Shown here one piece after another: positions 50,450 to 62,205 of a stretch of DNA of 64,000 nt (its first letter is position 1; every line of letters begins with the position of its first letter). The DNA comes from Phallusia mammillata (taxonomy: Eukaryota; Chordata; Ascidiacea; Phlebobranchia; Ascidiidae), in the NCBI GenBank assembly GCA_003260075.1, contig QLIY01000537.1, forward strand, positions 47,009-111,008, in the 5' to 3' direction. Both the position numbers and the translations under genes were made by a program. The notes under the pieces were generated by a model. It had not been told where the DNA came from. It searched no databases and saw nothing but the letters and a program-made list of their open reading frames with translations.

Positions 50450-52806
50450 ATGACAAACAATCTAACTATTTCTGAATTTAACCTTATTCAAGTAGTAGGT
50501 AAGTGGAAAACTTGGTCTTTATATTTCTTTTAAAATTAATCCATTCTTGCTATTTAGGTCGTAGCTGTTTTTCGCCAACATCAGTTTATTTGTCAAAACG
50601 TCGCAAATCCAGCAAATTATGTGCTATTCGTGCTACCGACTTAGAAAGTTGTTCTTTGCTGTCACTTGCATACATCCAAGTAAGAAATGAATGAAAAGTG
50701 TTGTTTAACTTTCAATATGTAATTCCTAAAAATGCTTACACAAAAATATTTTTCTGTTTCCAGCATGAACTTGTTGTGTCGAGATCATTTTGCCATCCTA
50801 ATGTTTTGATTCATGAAAATGCATTTGTTGATTGTAGGAATCTTTACGTTGTCACAGAAATGATGACATTCGGTAAGAACAATATATCAAACTTACTCAA
50901 GTCATAGATTTACCATGCCCAATCAAAATAAAACTGTCTTCCGACATTGTTAGGTTACTGCAGACATTTTACCTATTGCAGTTATTATTATTTTGCATTG
51001 TAATTAATGTAATATACAAAATGGGTTGTTGTGGTGCTTTTAATCAAGCCAATTTTGGCCTAATTTGTAAAAGTAGCACAAATATTTCAATTTATATTCA
51101 AGTGATTTTTTTCTTGTACAGGTTCCTGTTCTGATTTAATCGAAGCACATTTTAAATACGGACTTGATGAAACAGTCATATCTCACATTTTAAAGGGAAT
51201 TTTAAAAGCTTTGCAATACATTCATCAATTGGGATTCATCCACAGGTATTGTGGGGTGCAGACCTTTCAATTTCTTCTGTACAAATTATTTTATTATTTG
51301 CTGGTTTTCAGAAATGTAAAAGCAAGTCACATACTTCTGTCTGACAATGGGGTTGTAAAACTCTGTGGTCACCGAAACGTCATCACATTTTTGAGCAAGG
51401 AATACAGAATACAAAAAGTTTATGATTTTCCTAAGCATGATTCTATGCTGCTACCCTGGTTGAGTCCTGAAGTACTTAAACAGGTAAATTCACTTGGCTT
51501 TGCATTTGCTCCAGTATAAAAACAATGATTTGGATGAATTCAACTTGGTGAAACCATTGCACTACAACAAATTAGTAATTAAGCTGCAGATGATGCACCC
51601 TGTTTTCACCTGTAATGTCTCATTAGTGCAGCTGGTGAAAGACATTGGCTGTATGACTAGGTTATAGTGCTCCTGTTTGTTAGGAGTAACAGGCTTGAAT
51701 GCTTTTAAATTGGTCATGATTGGAAAAATGATTTTTCATCAGTGGTGATTTAGTTTGTGTTAATTAATATTTCCCAAGCCTAAGCAGGGTTTATCACACT
51801 CTGCAAGGTATATTAAAGAGGTTATACCAAACCAAGCCAGTATCTCAAGCATTTCTCCCATGTGGCAAGGTCTGATGCAATGACCAAAGGTTTAACACAG
51901 ACAAATTGAAACTTCAAATGATATTTCCCATGGGGATATGTCCCTGAAACAATTAATTTGTTCAATATCAGTTAACATGAATTACGCCTGGCACTTTTAA
52001 CTCGCACCTTAATAATGTTGACCAGCAAACTTGTTTTTATAATACTTTTTTATGTGAAACATTTTAAATTTAAAGGACATGGAGGGCTACACTTCACAAT
52101 CTGATATATACAGTCTTGGTATAACAGCATGTGAACTCGCTAACGGACATGCACCATTCACAGATATGCCTTGTACACAGGTAAATGATTTTGCTGCTTG
52201 CAAAAACAAAACACAACAACAAAATATTATTTTGATTAGATGCTTTTAGAAAAATTAAATGGAACTGTTCCGTGTTTGTTGGATGAGACGACCGTACCCC
52301 CAACAGAAGGTAAAATTATATTTTTGTGTTGTAATTACTTTTTTTTTAGTCCTACAAACATTTTAGACCCAAGCTCCCCTGAAAACAATGAGCAGCAGAT
52401 GGTTTCCCGCTCGAGAAAGTTTTCTCCGAATTTCCACAAGGTGAACTTTTTGAAAATTTAAACTATTTTTGCAAGAAATTACTAATGGTTTTGTTTCCAG
52501 TTTGTTTTTTCCTGCCTGCAGTTTCAACCTTCGTCGCGCCCCACTGCCTCCGAAGCACTTTGTGATTTGTTCATCGAGCAAACCATTCTCACGCCGATTG
52601 ATTTGGCTGAAAAACTGAAACCCCTCGTCCCGATAACTTCCTTCAATCCTGACAAAGGTGAAACCAAATAACTTTTCAATTTCACCTATTTACCTGAAGT
52701 TTTTTTTATAGATTTGCTTCCATCAAATGACATCAAAGTTTTAGAAGACAAAATTGCATCAGTAAATTTAACTGACGTCTCATGGGACTTTGATGTTACA
52801 GGGTAA
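50450..52806 (+). CDS. STRAD: STRAD pseudokinase (STE20-related adaptor)
   Basis: Ten exons chain in phase to 358 codons plus stop: 50450-50498, 50558-50679, 50764-50872, 51122-51245, 51312-51483, 52076-52180, 52240-52309, 52367-52440, 52501-52657, 52712-52806. STRAD is the pseudokinase partner that, with MO25, activates the polarity and energy kinase LKB1. Diagnostic stretches include [52 protein letters not shown] and [15 protein letters not shown]. Catalytic motifs are lost as expected: the VAIK Lys position reads LCAIR, HRD reads HRN, and DFG is replaced by GHR. The tail ends VSWDFDVTG, where WDF matches the WEF motif that binds MO25. The ATG at 50450 was chosen because the ATG at 50436 meets an in-frame stop at once. 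A possible polyadenylation signal AATAAA is at 53411. STRADA versus STRADB is not resolved; an unduplicated pre-vertebrate gene is likely. Confidence 0.93.
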
Positions 52807-53543
52807 ATTTTCCGGAGGTTTTATTGCTTTAGTTATAATGTTACACTTTATTTGTGAAATTTGAGAGTATGTTATTTGTCTTCAGCATATTAACAAAGTT
52901 GCGTTGCGGTAATTAATTTGAATTATTATTTACGCCACTAAAAACCCACACATGGGTAAAATTGTTTGATAAAAACAACATCCATCAAAAATTTGCACTT
53001 TTTCTTTCAAATTTTAATCGAAACATGTTTCCCACTGTATTTCAGTCCAAAATACTTCAGTAACAACATCTCTAGATCGTTATTGTGTCAAATTTATTTT
53101 GTGTAAACACTGCTATGGTAAAGTTCCCACTAGTCCGAAAGTTGAAAACAATATTTCCATTGCAAATCATTTTGTCTGTGTTTGTTGAAATGAATTTAAT
53201 ATTGCGTGAATTTAAAATGAATTTATAAAATGTTTTAACAATTGTTTCCGCATAAAAAAGTTTATCTAAGTTAAGTGCTGGCCCTGTTAAGCATTGCTAC
53301 CTAATTCTGCCGTCCCAATGAATTTCTGCGTTAAGTATTTTGGTGTAACATCTGCTGATTTTGTTTGTTGATGCGAAAGTTTTTATGTCCTGCTGAATAT
53401 GTCACTGTGAAATAAAAGTACACAAAAATCAGTCGTGCGTTTTTATGGTTGAAATAGTGTTTGAATGAATGTGTCTGTTGTCATGTAGAGTTAGCTTAGT
53501 GGGTTTCTTAACGAGCTTCGTGCAGACAACCATATAGCGCTTG

Positions 53544-54428
53544 CATAGGCGTCGATTTTTTAGCATAGATTTTCTGTTCTGGGGTGGCAAAATTTGGTCA
53601 GGTAGTTTCTTACGTAATCAAACCACACTACGATACACGTTAAGGTTTGTAGATGGCATTTCGCGGATATTGGCAGGGTATAAACACGTACATTATACTC
53701 TGTGCGCAATCTTGCTTAACTTGGGCGCAACTAAGAAAGTCATGTCATAAATCTTCCGTCTAGTTGTGTAGTTATGATGTCACAATGCGATAGTGATGTA
53801 ATCACAGCAGTGTACTGGTTCGTGGCGAGAAAAGTGTATCTCGTGTTGAGTAGCGTTATTTACCCGAAGCAGTGTGGTTCAGAAGGTAACACAACGCAGA
53901 AAACGCAACGTGGCATGTGACACACCAGCAGAGATCTGTAAATTAATCTTACATGTTCAATTTTGCAAAGGTTTTGAATCGGCACGAAAATTTGCGCACA
54001 TGGATGGCCGCTGCAATTAAATTTTCCGTGCATGGAAATGGAACACTCTATGTAACAATATAATCCCCAACCGCTAATAAACATCCAAAACACATAAAAA
54101 CGTGAAATTTTGCCATTGTTACGTCTTGTTCAGACTTGCTCTGGAGAAGCAAACTTGACGAAAATCACTGAAGCGAGTAGCGCAAAATGGGTTTTCCCCA
54201 TGCGTTGTTTAAAAACAATGAGAGATTTCACATAGCTTGCTTTGCACAGGCTCGAAATATTCGAAAGAGCGCATGTAAATGAAATAAACGCATATCTTTA
54301 ATGCACGTATATAAATTTGGCCAGGTAATTTCTGGGGTGGCAGCATAGCTATTTTATAATGGCTGCCACCCCAGAGATTTTTAGTGGGGTGGCCGCCACC
54401 CCTGCCACCCCGGGAATCGACGCCTATG
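53544..54428. mobile_element. 885-bp TIR element with perfect 8-bp target duplication
   Basis: Terminal inverted repeats CATAGGCGTCGATT (53544-53557) and its inverse (54415-54428), flanked on both sides by AGCGCTTG (53536-53543 and 54429-54436). Subterminal parts rich in GGGGTGGC are repeated and inverted near 53580 and 54330-54410. An 8-bp duplication fits hAT or P-type transposition. No transposase is recognised inside, so it is probably non-autonomous. Confidence 0.85.
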
Positions 54429-54466
54429 AGCGCTTGTTTCATGCACGACTTTGCAAGTATAAAGCG

Positions 54467-54467
<1 letters not shown>

Positions 54468-54515
<48 letters not shown>
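54468..54515. repeat. C48 homopolymer between direct repeats
   Basis: Forty-eight C in a row, flanked by two copies of CATGCACGACTTTGCAAGT (about 54440 and 54517). The Gly or Pro frames over it are artefacts. The true length is uncertain in any assembly. Confidence 0.9.
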
Positions 54516-54810
54516 ACATGCACGACTTTGCAAGTTTAAAGCGGGTTTCCTAACGAGCTTCGTTCAGTCAACCATAGAGTGATTACTTTTTCAGCAGAAT
54601 TTTACTCGTTGTAATTTATTCACCAGTGAAGTGAAATTAACTCAACAAATATTATTCATTTCAAACATTACACAATTTACGCACTCATTGAAGCTCTAAA
54701 CGCAGTCTATTACAAGTAGTAGCCAGGAATCCAGAGTATTGATCGAAAAAGTCTCTTCAGTCAACCGCGCGTTTCATTCAATAACCGTTTTACTGCCGTG
54801 AAAGTCGTGC

Positions 54811-54882
54811 GGGGATGTAGCTCAGTGGTAGAGCGCACGCTTTGCATGTGTGAGGCCCCGGGTTCGATCCCCGGCATCTCCA
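54811..54882 (+). tRNA. tRNA-Ala (anticodon TGC)
   Basis: 72 bases. The acceptor stem GGGGATG pairs with CATCTCC (one G-U), the D arm is TAGCTCAGTGGTAGAGCGC, the anticodon loop TTTGCAT has TGC, and the T arm is CCGGGTTCGATCCCCGG. A T-run terminator follows. Intact cloverleaf, so probably functional. Confidence 0.95.
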
Positions 54883-55187
54883 AACTTTTTTTATGTTCAA
54901 TTCGATTTTTCAAATTTTTTCAAAACAATTTCAAATTTTTGTATTCCTGAGAAATATTTTTCACCGTAACAAATACTTACAATTACAACAAGAATAACAG
55001 TTGGTGGAAATTTAACAATCCAATTTTCCTGAGAAACATTTCTCACATTTCCAAACAAAATAAATTTGTCAACAAAATAAAGTCTTCTTGCACAAAGAAG
55101 TAGGTTTCAAACCGTTTTCCCTGACATCAATGTATCGACAAATTTCCTCGTACACATGCCACCCCATGTCGAAATAAGTGATGATTT

Positions 55188-58100
55188 TCATTTTGAAAGT
55201 TTACTTCCAACATTCCAATGCTCTGGCGGTGGCAGAAACGTTCCTGAATAAAAAGTCAATTTGTATTTGTTCATGTTCTAAGTTTAATCTTGCTTAATTA
55301 GATTTCAGTCCAACAAAATCGACACGTAACTTGTAGCGATTTAAAAAAGCCCATTAGATAGTAAACGAATTAAAAACGTAAGTGTTTAAAAAGTGTGAAA
55401 AAATGTTGAACTTAAAAATAGGGAGATGTTTTGTATGAAAACTTTAAAACTAAGGTAAAACTTGTAAAGCTGAAGAAACTTTTGCTCTTTTAAGTCATCT
55501 ATTGAAATGTAAACTTTTGTAATTGTAGTTTTCACGTTAAAAGCTGTACCAAAAAAATACGTAGGCCTAGCCTACATGCCTGTGTGCGTTTCTAAAAAAA
55601 TTACGGTAAATGTAATTAAAGGCCAAATAAAGGTTAATCAGATTGGTTTAACGAAAAACAATAGAGTTGTTTTCGAAAATTAAAAGTGTTAGCCAATCTA
55701 ATATCATTAGTACAAAATATTATTTGTGCTCGCTGCTTTAAAACAAATATTTTATTACAAAAATCCAATCTTTATGTTGTTTTGACAATTTTCCCGTAAA
55801 TGATGTAAAATTTAATTTCTATGTTAAAAATTTATATTCATATTTTCTTACCGAACTTAAACTGGTTCCATGGATTTGGATACTGAGGCGGAATAAAGAA
55901 AGCCCAGTTGGTCAAGTTCCCCCCCCCCCCCCCCCCCCCCCCCCCTACAGAAAAAACGAAAAATAATAAAACAACAAATAGTGTTCGCAACACACAAATG
56001 TTGACAAAAAACATTAAAATTTAAACGATTTTTGCAGCTAAAATCATCGAAAAATAATTAAAATAAAAACCGTAGCACTTACCGGTACAGATAAATCATG
56101 AGTGGGAGGAGAATTACGGAGCCCAGAGAAGTCTAAACATTTCGGTTTAAAAAACAAAAAATAGCCTTTTAAGTCAAATAAAAAATATCACTATTGTGGG
56201 AAATTACCTGAAGCTCCTGGAAAGTTTGTTCTTGTTTCGTTTTTGTTTTTCGTTTTGATGATTTTTTCACTAAAACCACAACGAATTATCAATACAGTAT
56301 ATGTGGTTTATATTTGTTGTCTTAATACCTCTCCTGTAATTTTTCGGTTGCTTTCGGACTGAAATCCGGCTGCTCCGAGTCTACTTTAGGTTTGCTTGAT
56401 CCAGAAACATTGGCTTGATTAAAAAATTATAAAATAATAAAATGAAAATTTCTCAAAAAAAAAACTGTAAAAAACGTCCAAAAGATGTCGCTGCTGTACA
56501 TTAAAAGTCGTTATAATTTTTTATGTATTTGTTTCAAAATTTACGACGCGAGAAACAATTATTATGTTTTTTCCTGGTTTCAATTATTCTACAATTAATT
56601 TTATGCACTGTGCCGTAATAACTGAAAATTTCGTAAAAATATATTTCAATTTACAACACAATTTAACCTACAAAATATTTAAAAATAAATTAATGTCAAT
56701 TATGCAACAAGTACAAAAATAGACAAACAGGTATTGTGACGTAACAAACACACCACTTTTATCTTGTGTTTCGTCACAATCCGTTTTGTTTTGTTTCAGC
56801 TTTTGTATTCTCCTGTACTTCGCTCTTCGATTTTTAAACCAAACCTGAAAAGAGAACATGTTGATTTTTCCCATGGATCTGTGGTGCTTGGGTCGGATTA
56901 AAACTACTTATGAGATTAAACGCTCCGCTTGTGTCGAGAGTTTGGAGTGGACGACGCGAATAAAGTACTTTAAACTGGGGTTGTCAGAAAACGTGATAGA
57001 TGGTTTTCATGCGATAACACAATAAATATGTTGTTTTGTTTGCTAGTGTGGTTTGAGTAGATTAATTTTATAACCAGTGTGAAATTTTCACTAGAGTAAA
57101 CTTAAAATACTGTTTAAACTCTTTGTATTTTTATTGACAATGCCAACAGCGTTTGTTAAAAGTGTGTTAATGTAATGGATAAAACTCCATTGTACACAGA
57201 CTCTCTTTACAAATGTTCGTAGTGTCACATATTTTGTCACATGAATTGTTGCAATTTAAATTTTAAATTACCGTTGTCAACTAATCAATTCAAATTCTCT
57301 ACATTTCGTCACAAAATTATGTTGTCATTAAAATTTTTAACTTCACTAAGATTTCAACGCACCAGAGTTGCAAGTCGGGCCGGGTTCGGTTCAAGCCAAA
57401 GTATCGGGCTTAGGTTTCTTTAAAAAACGGGTTTGATTCAGTCCTGACGTTACACCCTGTGTCAGTATTTTTTTTCATGAGTTTAACTAGCTAAGTAACC
57501 GAGTTGCTAGACCTGACCTAATGTCAAACAGCCCTAAACTGCCTTGTCCAAGACCAATTGTGTATTGTGTTTGTTGTCTTGGTCTATTCTTAGACTTCAA
57601 TGTATGGGCTTGTCAATCAAACGTTTGGGCCTAAACGGGCTTCTCAAAAACGATTCGGGTTCGGGCTCCAATTTCAGGCCCGTTTACAATTCTGGAACGC
57701 ACAATTATCAGAACTTCGCGTAAACGCAAAACCTCACCTGTATTCTCGCTTCGGACAAGTTCGTTCTCAAGGCCAAGTTCTCGCGCACTTCCACATCGGG
57801 GTATTGCCCTAAATTGAAAGTGCTCTCTAGTGCTTCGAGTTGTGCAGTGGTGAAAGCTGTCCGGCTTCTTCTGTGTTTTCGGGGAATTTGACCATTGCGA
57901 AGCATAAAGTCTGAAACATCAACACAATAGTTGGAAACAGGAGTTTCAGAGAAATATTCTAAACCAGTGTTTCCCAAACGATTTTACCCCAGGTCGCACT
58001 ATTATTTTATTATTAAAAAGCGCACCATTGATAGTAACAATGGAAAATTAGAGATTCACTGTTATAAACGCTAAACTTCTGTTTGGATCTACGAGCACTT

Positions 58101-59104
58101 TAGTAACTTTTCACAATCAACTTGGCAAATTGCAAAATTAGGTTTCCAAAACTTTTATGCTCATACTTTTACTAAACCATTTTGTGTAAAAACCAAAGCC
58201 ATCTGTTGTTGCAAACACATCCTCTTGTTACTGGGACCTTATTGTCTAGCGCATAAATACCTAAAACGACCTGATAACGAAAACATTATGCAGCGACCTA
58301 CTTAGGGTTTTCGAGATATGAATTATCTTAAAATGCGTTTTGACTGCGTTAACAGTAGGTTCAAATTCTGACCTACTGTCAGCAGGTTTTTACTTTTAAC
58401 GGCTCTTGTCAGCGCTTTACAGTTTAACTTGGGTACGACTGTTCAGCGCTGTTTGTTTTTAGATACTGATGATGCCTGTAACTTACGTGAAATATATATA
58501 TGTTATCTAAACATAAAAAAACGGTGGACTTCAGACAAGTTTTCAATCCTAAAAGGCGGTTGTAAAATAGTGTTTCAGAAATACAATAGCCATCTTCCAC
58601 AAAACCATTATTTTTATTTTACAAAGCTAAAAACATCTAGCTTTGCCAACAAACAATTGGCATTTACGCATATTTTTTAAAGAAAAGTTTCGAAGTCTTA
58701 AACAAATAAGACCCTGATTTTATGATAAACGAACTCTAAATAAGCTGTGATGAATAACAAAATTCAAACCTGCCTCATATCTACGCTAAACTTCTACCAA
58801 CAGTTGCAAACACAGTTAGTGACAGCAACGTTTGCAAGAGCTGCAGAAAAACTAGAAAAAAAACCTAACGCCAAAAATGGTTGCGTTCGAATTCACTTTA
58901 GAAAACCGATTTTTATGTAGTTGTTTTTAATGCACAAAAAGCGCATGGGAGACTTTATATTTTAAACATTATAAAAAAAAATTAGGAAATATTTTCAAAA
59001 CAACATATAGTTTTTGAAATACCTGCAATAATTGCGGGATTGGGAGTTCCGAGTATTGGTCGTGTCAACTGACTCAGATAAAGTAAGTCTTGAAACGAAG
59101 ACAT
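55188..59104 (-). CDS. Dmbx: Paired-class K50 homeodomain protein, Dmbx-like
   Basis: Exons: 59104-59023 (start [16 protein letters not shown]), 57910-57738, 56844-56754, 56413-56329, 56269-56208, 56132-56083, 55944-55852, 55243-55188. The homeodomain spans exons 2-3: [40 protein letters not shown] then [12 protein letters not shown]. It has Lys at position 50 and an intron between residues 46 and 47, the classic paired-class site. SRTAFT, QLEALE, TNL.EAR and VWFKNRRAK match Dmbx best; Otx or Prop relatives fit less well. Expected role: nuclear transcription factor in neural patterning. Exon 7 begins with 26 G after the acceptor AG. With 26 G the rest of the exon ([20 protein letters not shown]) is out of frame, whereas 24 or 27 would be in frame, so this is a homopolymer miscount or a real frame problem. 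No OAR domain was seen. Confidence 0.75.
55919..55945. repeat. C27 homopolymer (G27 on the coding strand) at a splice acceptor
   Basis: The run directly abuts CTGTAG on the minus strand; one G completes the acceptor AG, leaving 26 G in the exon. See the homeobox gene. Confidence 0.85.
57362..57690 (-). repeat. Interspersed repeat family 3, inverted
   Basis: Reverse complement of the family, with ACCTGACCTAATGTCAAACA and GGGCTTCTCAAAAACGATTC on the plus strand. Lies in intron 2 of the homeobox gene. Confidence 0.6.
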
Positions 59105-59899
59105 TATTGCAAGAGAAAATCCTCAAACTTCTGAAAATCATAGTTAAACAAGTTAATGTAACGAAATTGAGGAAATTCTGACTCGTAGTTATGACAACGC
59201 TTAATGCTTCTGCGAGTGATACAAATCAAACAGCGAAAACTTTCCAACCAATTAACAAACCCGATTCGGACAACATTTCAAACTGTCTGATGCGGCGGAA
59301 AAGTTTTCACGTAAGGGATTATTTCCAACTTTCCACTTAAACATACTTCACACGCACTTAAGTGAGATTATAAGCAAATTATTCGCACTTCACAAAACTC
59401 ACAACTATTCGCGTGTTTTACAACGTAAGTTGAACCAACTTATGTGAATTTAGCACAGGTATTTCTTAGTGCGTAAACAAAATTAAGAGATTTATTTAAA
59501 CCGAAAAAAATCAAAACAAATAATTAAGATCTACTTAAACTAAAATTTGAATATTTTGGCGCAAACACAAAACAAAAACGACATATAAAACCATACTTTT
59601 TAGTCACTATATTTATTCAAACTTATATTTCACCTGCAAATCATTATGAAAGCAAAAAAACAAAATGTGCAACATTTGAAAGCTTATGTTGCTTAAATAC
59701 GCCCAGACAGTCGATAATTAGATTTTCAAAAGGTCAAATTCTCCCTTAGGAAAGAAATTTTTCACGCCCCAATAGATTGATTACGTAATTAGCGCTTCAA
59801 GCCATTAAATGGAAAATCAACGGCTCATTACGAATCAATCTCGTTTAAAACGTGTCGGTTTCAAAAAGATCTGTAATGGAATAAATAATGTAAAATTCA

Positions 59900-60040
59900 C
59901 AGTACGCCAGGCCTACGAATCAGCCGGTCACCAAGCATTCACCAAGATATGGCAAGGCATTGACTAGAGAATTTAGCCTGCGGTGGGATTCGAACCCACG
60001 ACAAGAGTCTTTCCGTGACTCGCTGGTCTGCATCGACGCT
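59900..60040 (-). mobile_element. tRNA-derived SINE, copy 3 (inverted)
   Basis: In reverse complement it has the B box GGGTTCGAATCCCACCGCAG and the body ACCGGCTGATTCGTAGGCCT then GGCGTACTG. It sits about 180 bases from a true tRNA pair. Confidence 0.7.
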
Positions 60041-60217
60041 TTAGGGCTGATCCCAGCTATTCATCTATGTCTTAACGGAATAAATAATGGAATTAACTGC
60101 ACGAATCTCCAATGCAACTGTTGAAGTTAAAATAAGTTTTTGTGACGCAATTATAATTAACACCTCAATAAAGTTAGCGTATTTGTTTCTGTTTTGTATT
60201 CAAACAAGCGAAAAGTT

Positions 60218-60289
60218 TGGAGATGCCGGGGATTGAACCCGGGGCCTCACACATGCGAAGCGTGCGCTCTACCACTGAGCTACATCCCC
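60218..60289 (-). tRNA. tRNA-Ala (anticodon CGC)
   Basis: 72 bases, nearly identical to the tRNA-Ala at 54811 but with the anticodon loop TTCGCAT (CGC) and T loop GTTCAATC. Stems are intact, so probably functional. Confidence 0.95.
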
Positions 60290-60292
60290 AAG

Positions 60293-60374
60293 CGACGAGG
60301 ATGGGATTCGAACCCACGCGTGCAGAGCACAATGGATTAGCAGTCCATCACCTTAACCACTCGGCCACCTCGTC
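60293..60374 (-). tRNA. tRNA-Ser (anticodon GCT)
   Basis: 82 bases. The acceptor GACGAGG pairs with CCTCGTC, the D arm is GGCCGAGTGGTTAAGG, the anticodon loop CTGCTAA has GCT, there is a long variable arm, and the T arm has GGGTTCGAATCCC. It is only three bases upstream of the tRNA-Ala gene on the same strand. Confidence 0.95.
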
Positions 60375-61676
60375 TTGTTGAAGAAACAACTAAATATTAA
60401 CTAGTTGACGGAGGTTAACGCTGGGTGATATGGGGCCCACTTAATGGTTTGGCTAATACTTGGCGGGATGCCAGAGAAGAAGCTCTTTTGCGTAGAGGAT
60501 GAATATGTTGTTTTAATCGCGAAAAAAGCTCATGTCACCTCACTCAGACAGATATTGACGTGCAATTTAATGGTTCGCGTCTTATTTAGGGCTAAACTTA
60601 CTGTGATCCGCTTGACAATCGTGTGCAGAAAGTGTTCGCGCGCTGCACAAACGCCTCAGAAGGACGGCACCCTGTGGGGGACCTTCAAACAATTATATTT
60701 TTGTACCGGCCTTTCGACTGTCCTACACACTTGTTGTAGATTTTCATGAAACAGTTGTTATTTTACTTTTATACGAAACCAGTAAAAACACTGACTTGCT
60801 AAGTTGTCATGAATACGGTGCTTACTTCGTTAACGAATCTATGTACAAATTTTCACAACCCTTCACGAATGTTCACAATATGATGTTTGTAGTTTTCATT
60901 AAAGCGAACAGAAAACAAAGAATTCAAATCTATATTCAACTTTAACTTACGTTGCTCTTGTGCGTCACCAAGCGGACAATTAAAATTGTGTCTTAAAAAT
61001 TGGGCTGACGTCACCTTTGTACGTCACACATCAGCTCACTCATGAATCGTGTTGACGTGGTGCTAGGAAATCTCCTAAAAAGTTAAAATATCATTTTTAG
61101 TCATTTAGATTGTTTCTCATAAGTCATTTTAATTGGGTTATTAAATGGGTAAATCCTTTTCATATATTTTGGAGTAATGGTTCTTTCAATACATCTGCGC
61201 CTATTAAATACAAATTAAACATTTGCCCAAAAATGACAAAAATGACCTTATCTTTCGCTTCTAAAATTGATTTTTCCTGTATTTTCGGTTTCATTTTCCC
61301 ACGCTCGTCACACTTGACTGGCTTGCAGTTAGCTTCGCCAAATCCGAGTAGAGTGGAATGTTTTTGACCCGAATAATGAGACGGCTCGTTTGAACTTATC
61401 TTATCCTGTCCCTGGCGGTTTTACACAACTTCTTTTGCAATTGTTTGGTGTTAAGTGGTTTCATTTTATATAGTGCAAGTGTTGTTCTTCTAGCAAGTTG
61501 TTAAATTTGCATTTTGTTCAAAATGAAAGATGTAGATGTAAGTTCCTTTGCCGAATTGGTCTTAGAGTTTTTACTGTGGCTTGCAGATTGGGGAGGTCTT
61601 TATTTTACCCTTGGGAGGAGCATTTTTTATTGTTAATGCTGGCGATGATTTTGTTAAGCTACTTTAGAGTTGTAAA

Positions 61677-61955
61677 TGGGCCTGAAATTGGAACCCGAAC
61701 CCGAAAGTGCAAGCCCGAAACCCGACCCGAATCCAAATCGTTTTTGAGATGCCCGTTCTGGCCCGAAAGTTTGATGGACAGACCTATTCATTCAAGCACC
61801 AAGAAAGACCAAGACAACAAACACAATAGACCATTGATTTTGAACAAGATGTTTTAGGGATGTTTGACATTAGGTCAGGTCCAGCAACTGGCTACCTAGT
61901 CAGTTAAATTTATTCCAAAAATATTCACACAGAGTGTAAAGTCAGGCCCGTTTGC
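61677..61955 (+). repeat. Interspersed repeat family 3
   Basis: GGAACCCGAACCCGAAAGTG to AGAGTGTAAAGTCAGGCCCG; the most complete copy in the window. Confidence 0.6.
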
Positions 61956-62205
61956 TGACGAACAACTCTGAGCCACTTATCGTCAAATATGTCCAGTACG
62001 TGGGCTGGTAACTTTTGCACAAACTGCACATAAAAGCATTCTGCAATATCCAAATATTTATCGAATACCGCTCTGTATAGCATAATGCAATAGCATAATG
62101 GTGCGCTAACGCCGACTTGTCGTCATTCGCGTTGTGTTGTCGAGCTTTTTTACGCGCATCAATGTCCGTTCCAACGGGTGGAAAAACGTTTTTTTGTTTG
62201 GCCAA
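61945..62205 (-). pseudogene. Second transposon-type protein fragment
   Basis: Upstream part reads VFPPVGTDIDARKKARQHNA then KSALAHHYAIAL. After a change of frame it continues AVFDKYLDIAECFYVQFVQK and LDIFDDKWL, which matches 41354-41578. The frame change and position within repeats indicate a decayed mobile-element gene. Source family unknown. Confidence 0.45.

Noticed and set aside
54209..54553. Poly-Gly and poly-Pro frames
   Set aside because: They are produced by the C48 homopolymer and the GGGGTGGC-rich transposon end.
60444..60749. 101-codon plus-strand frame
   Set aside because: No recognisable motif, signal peptide or splice partner; probably chance.
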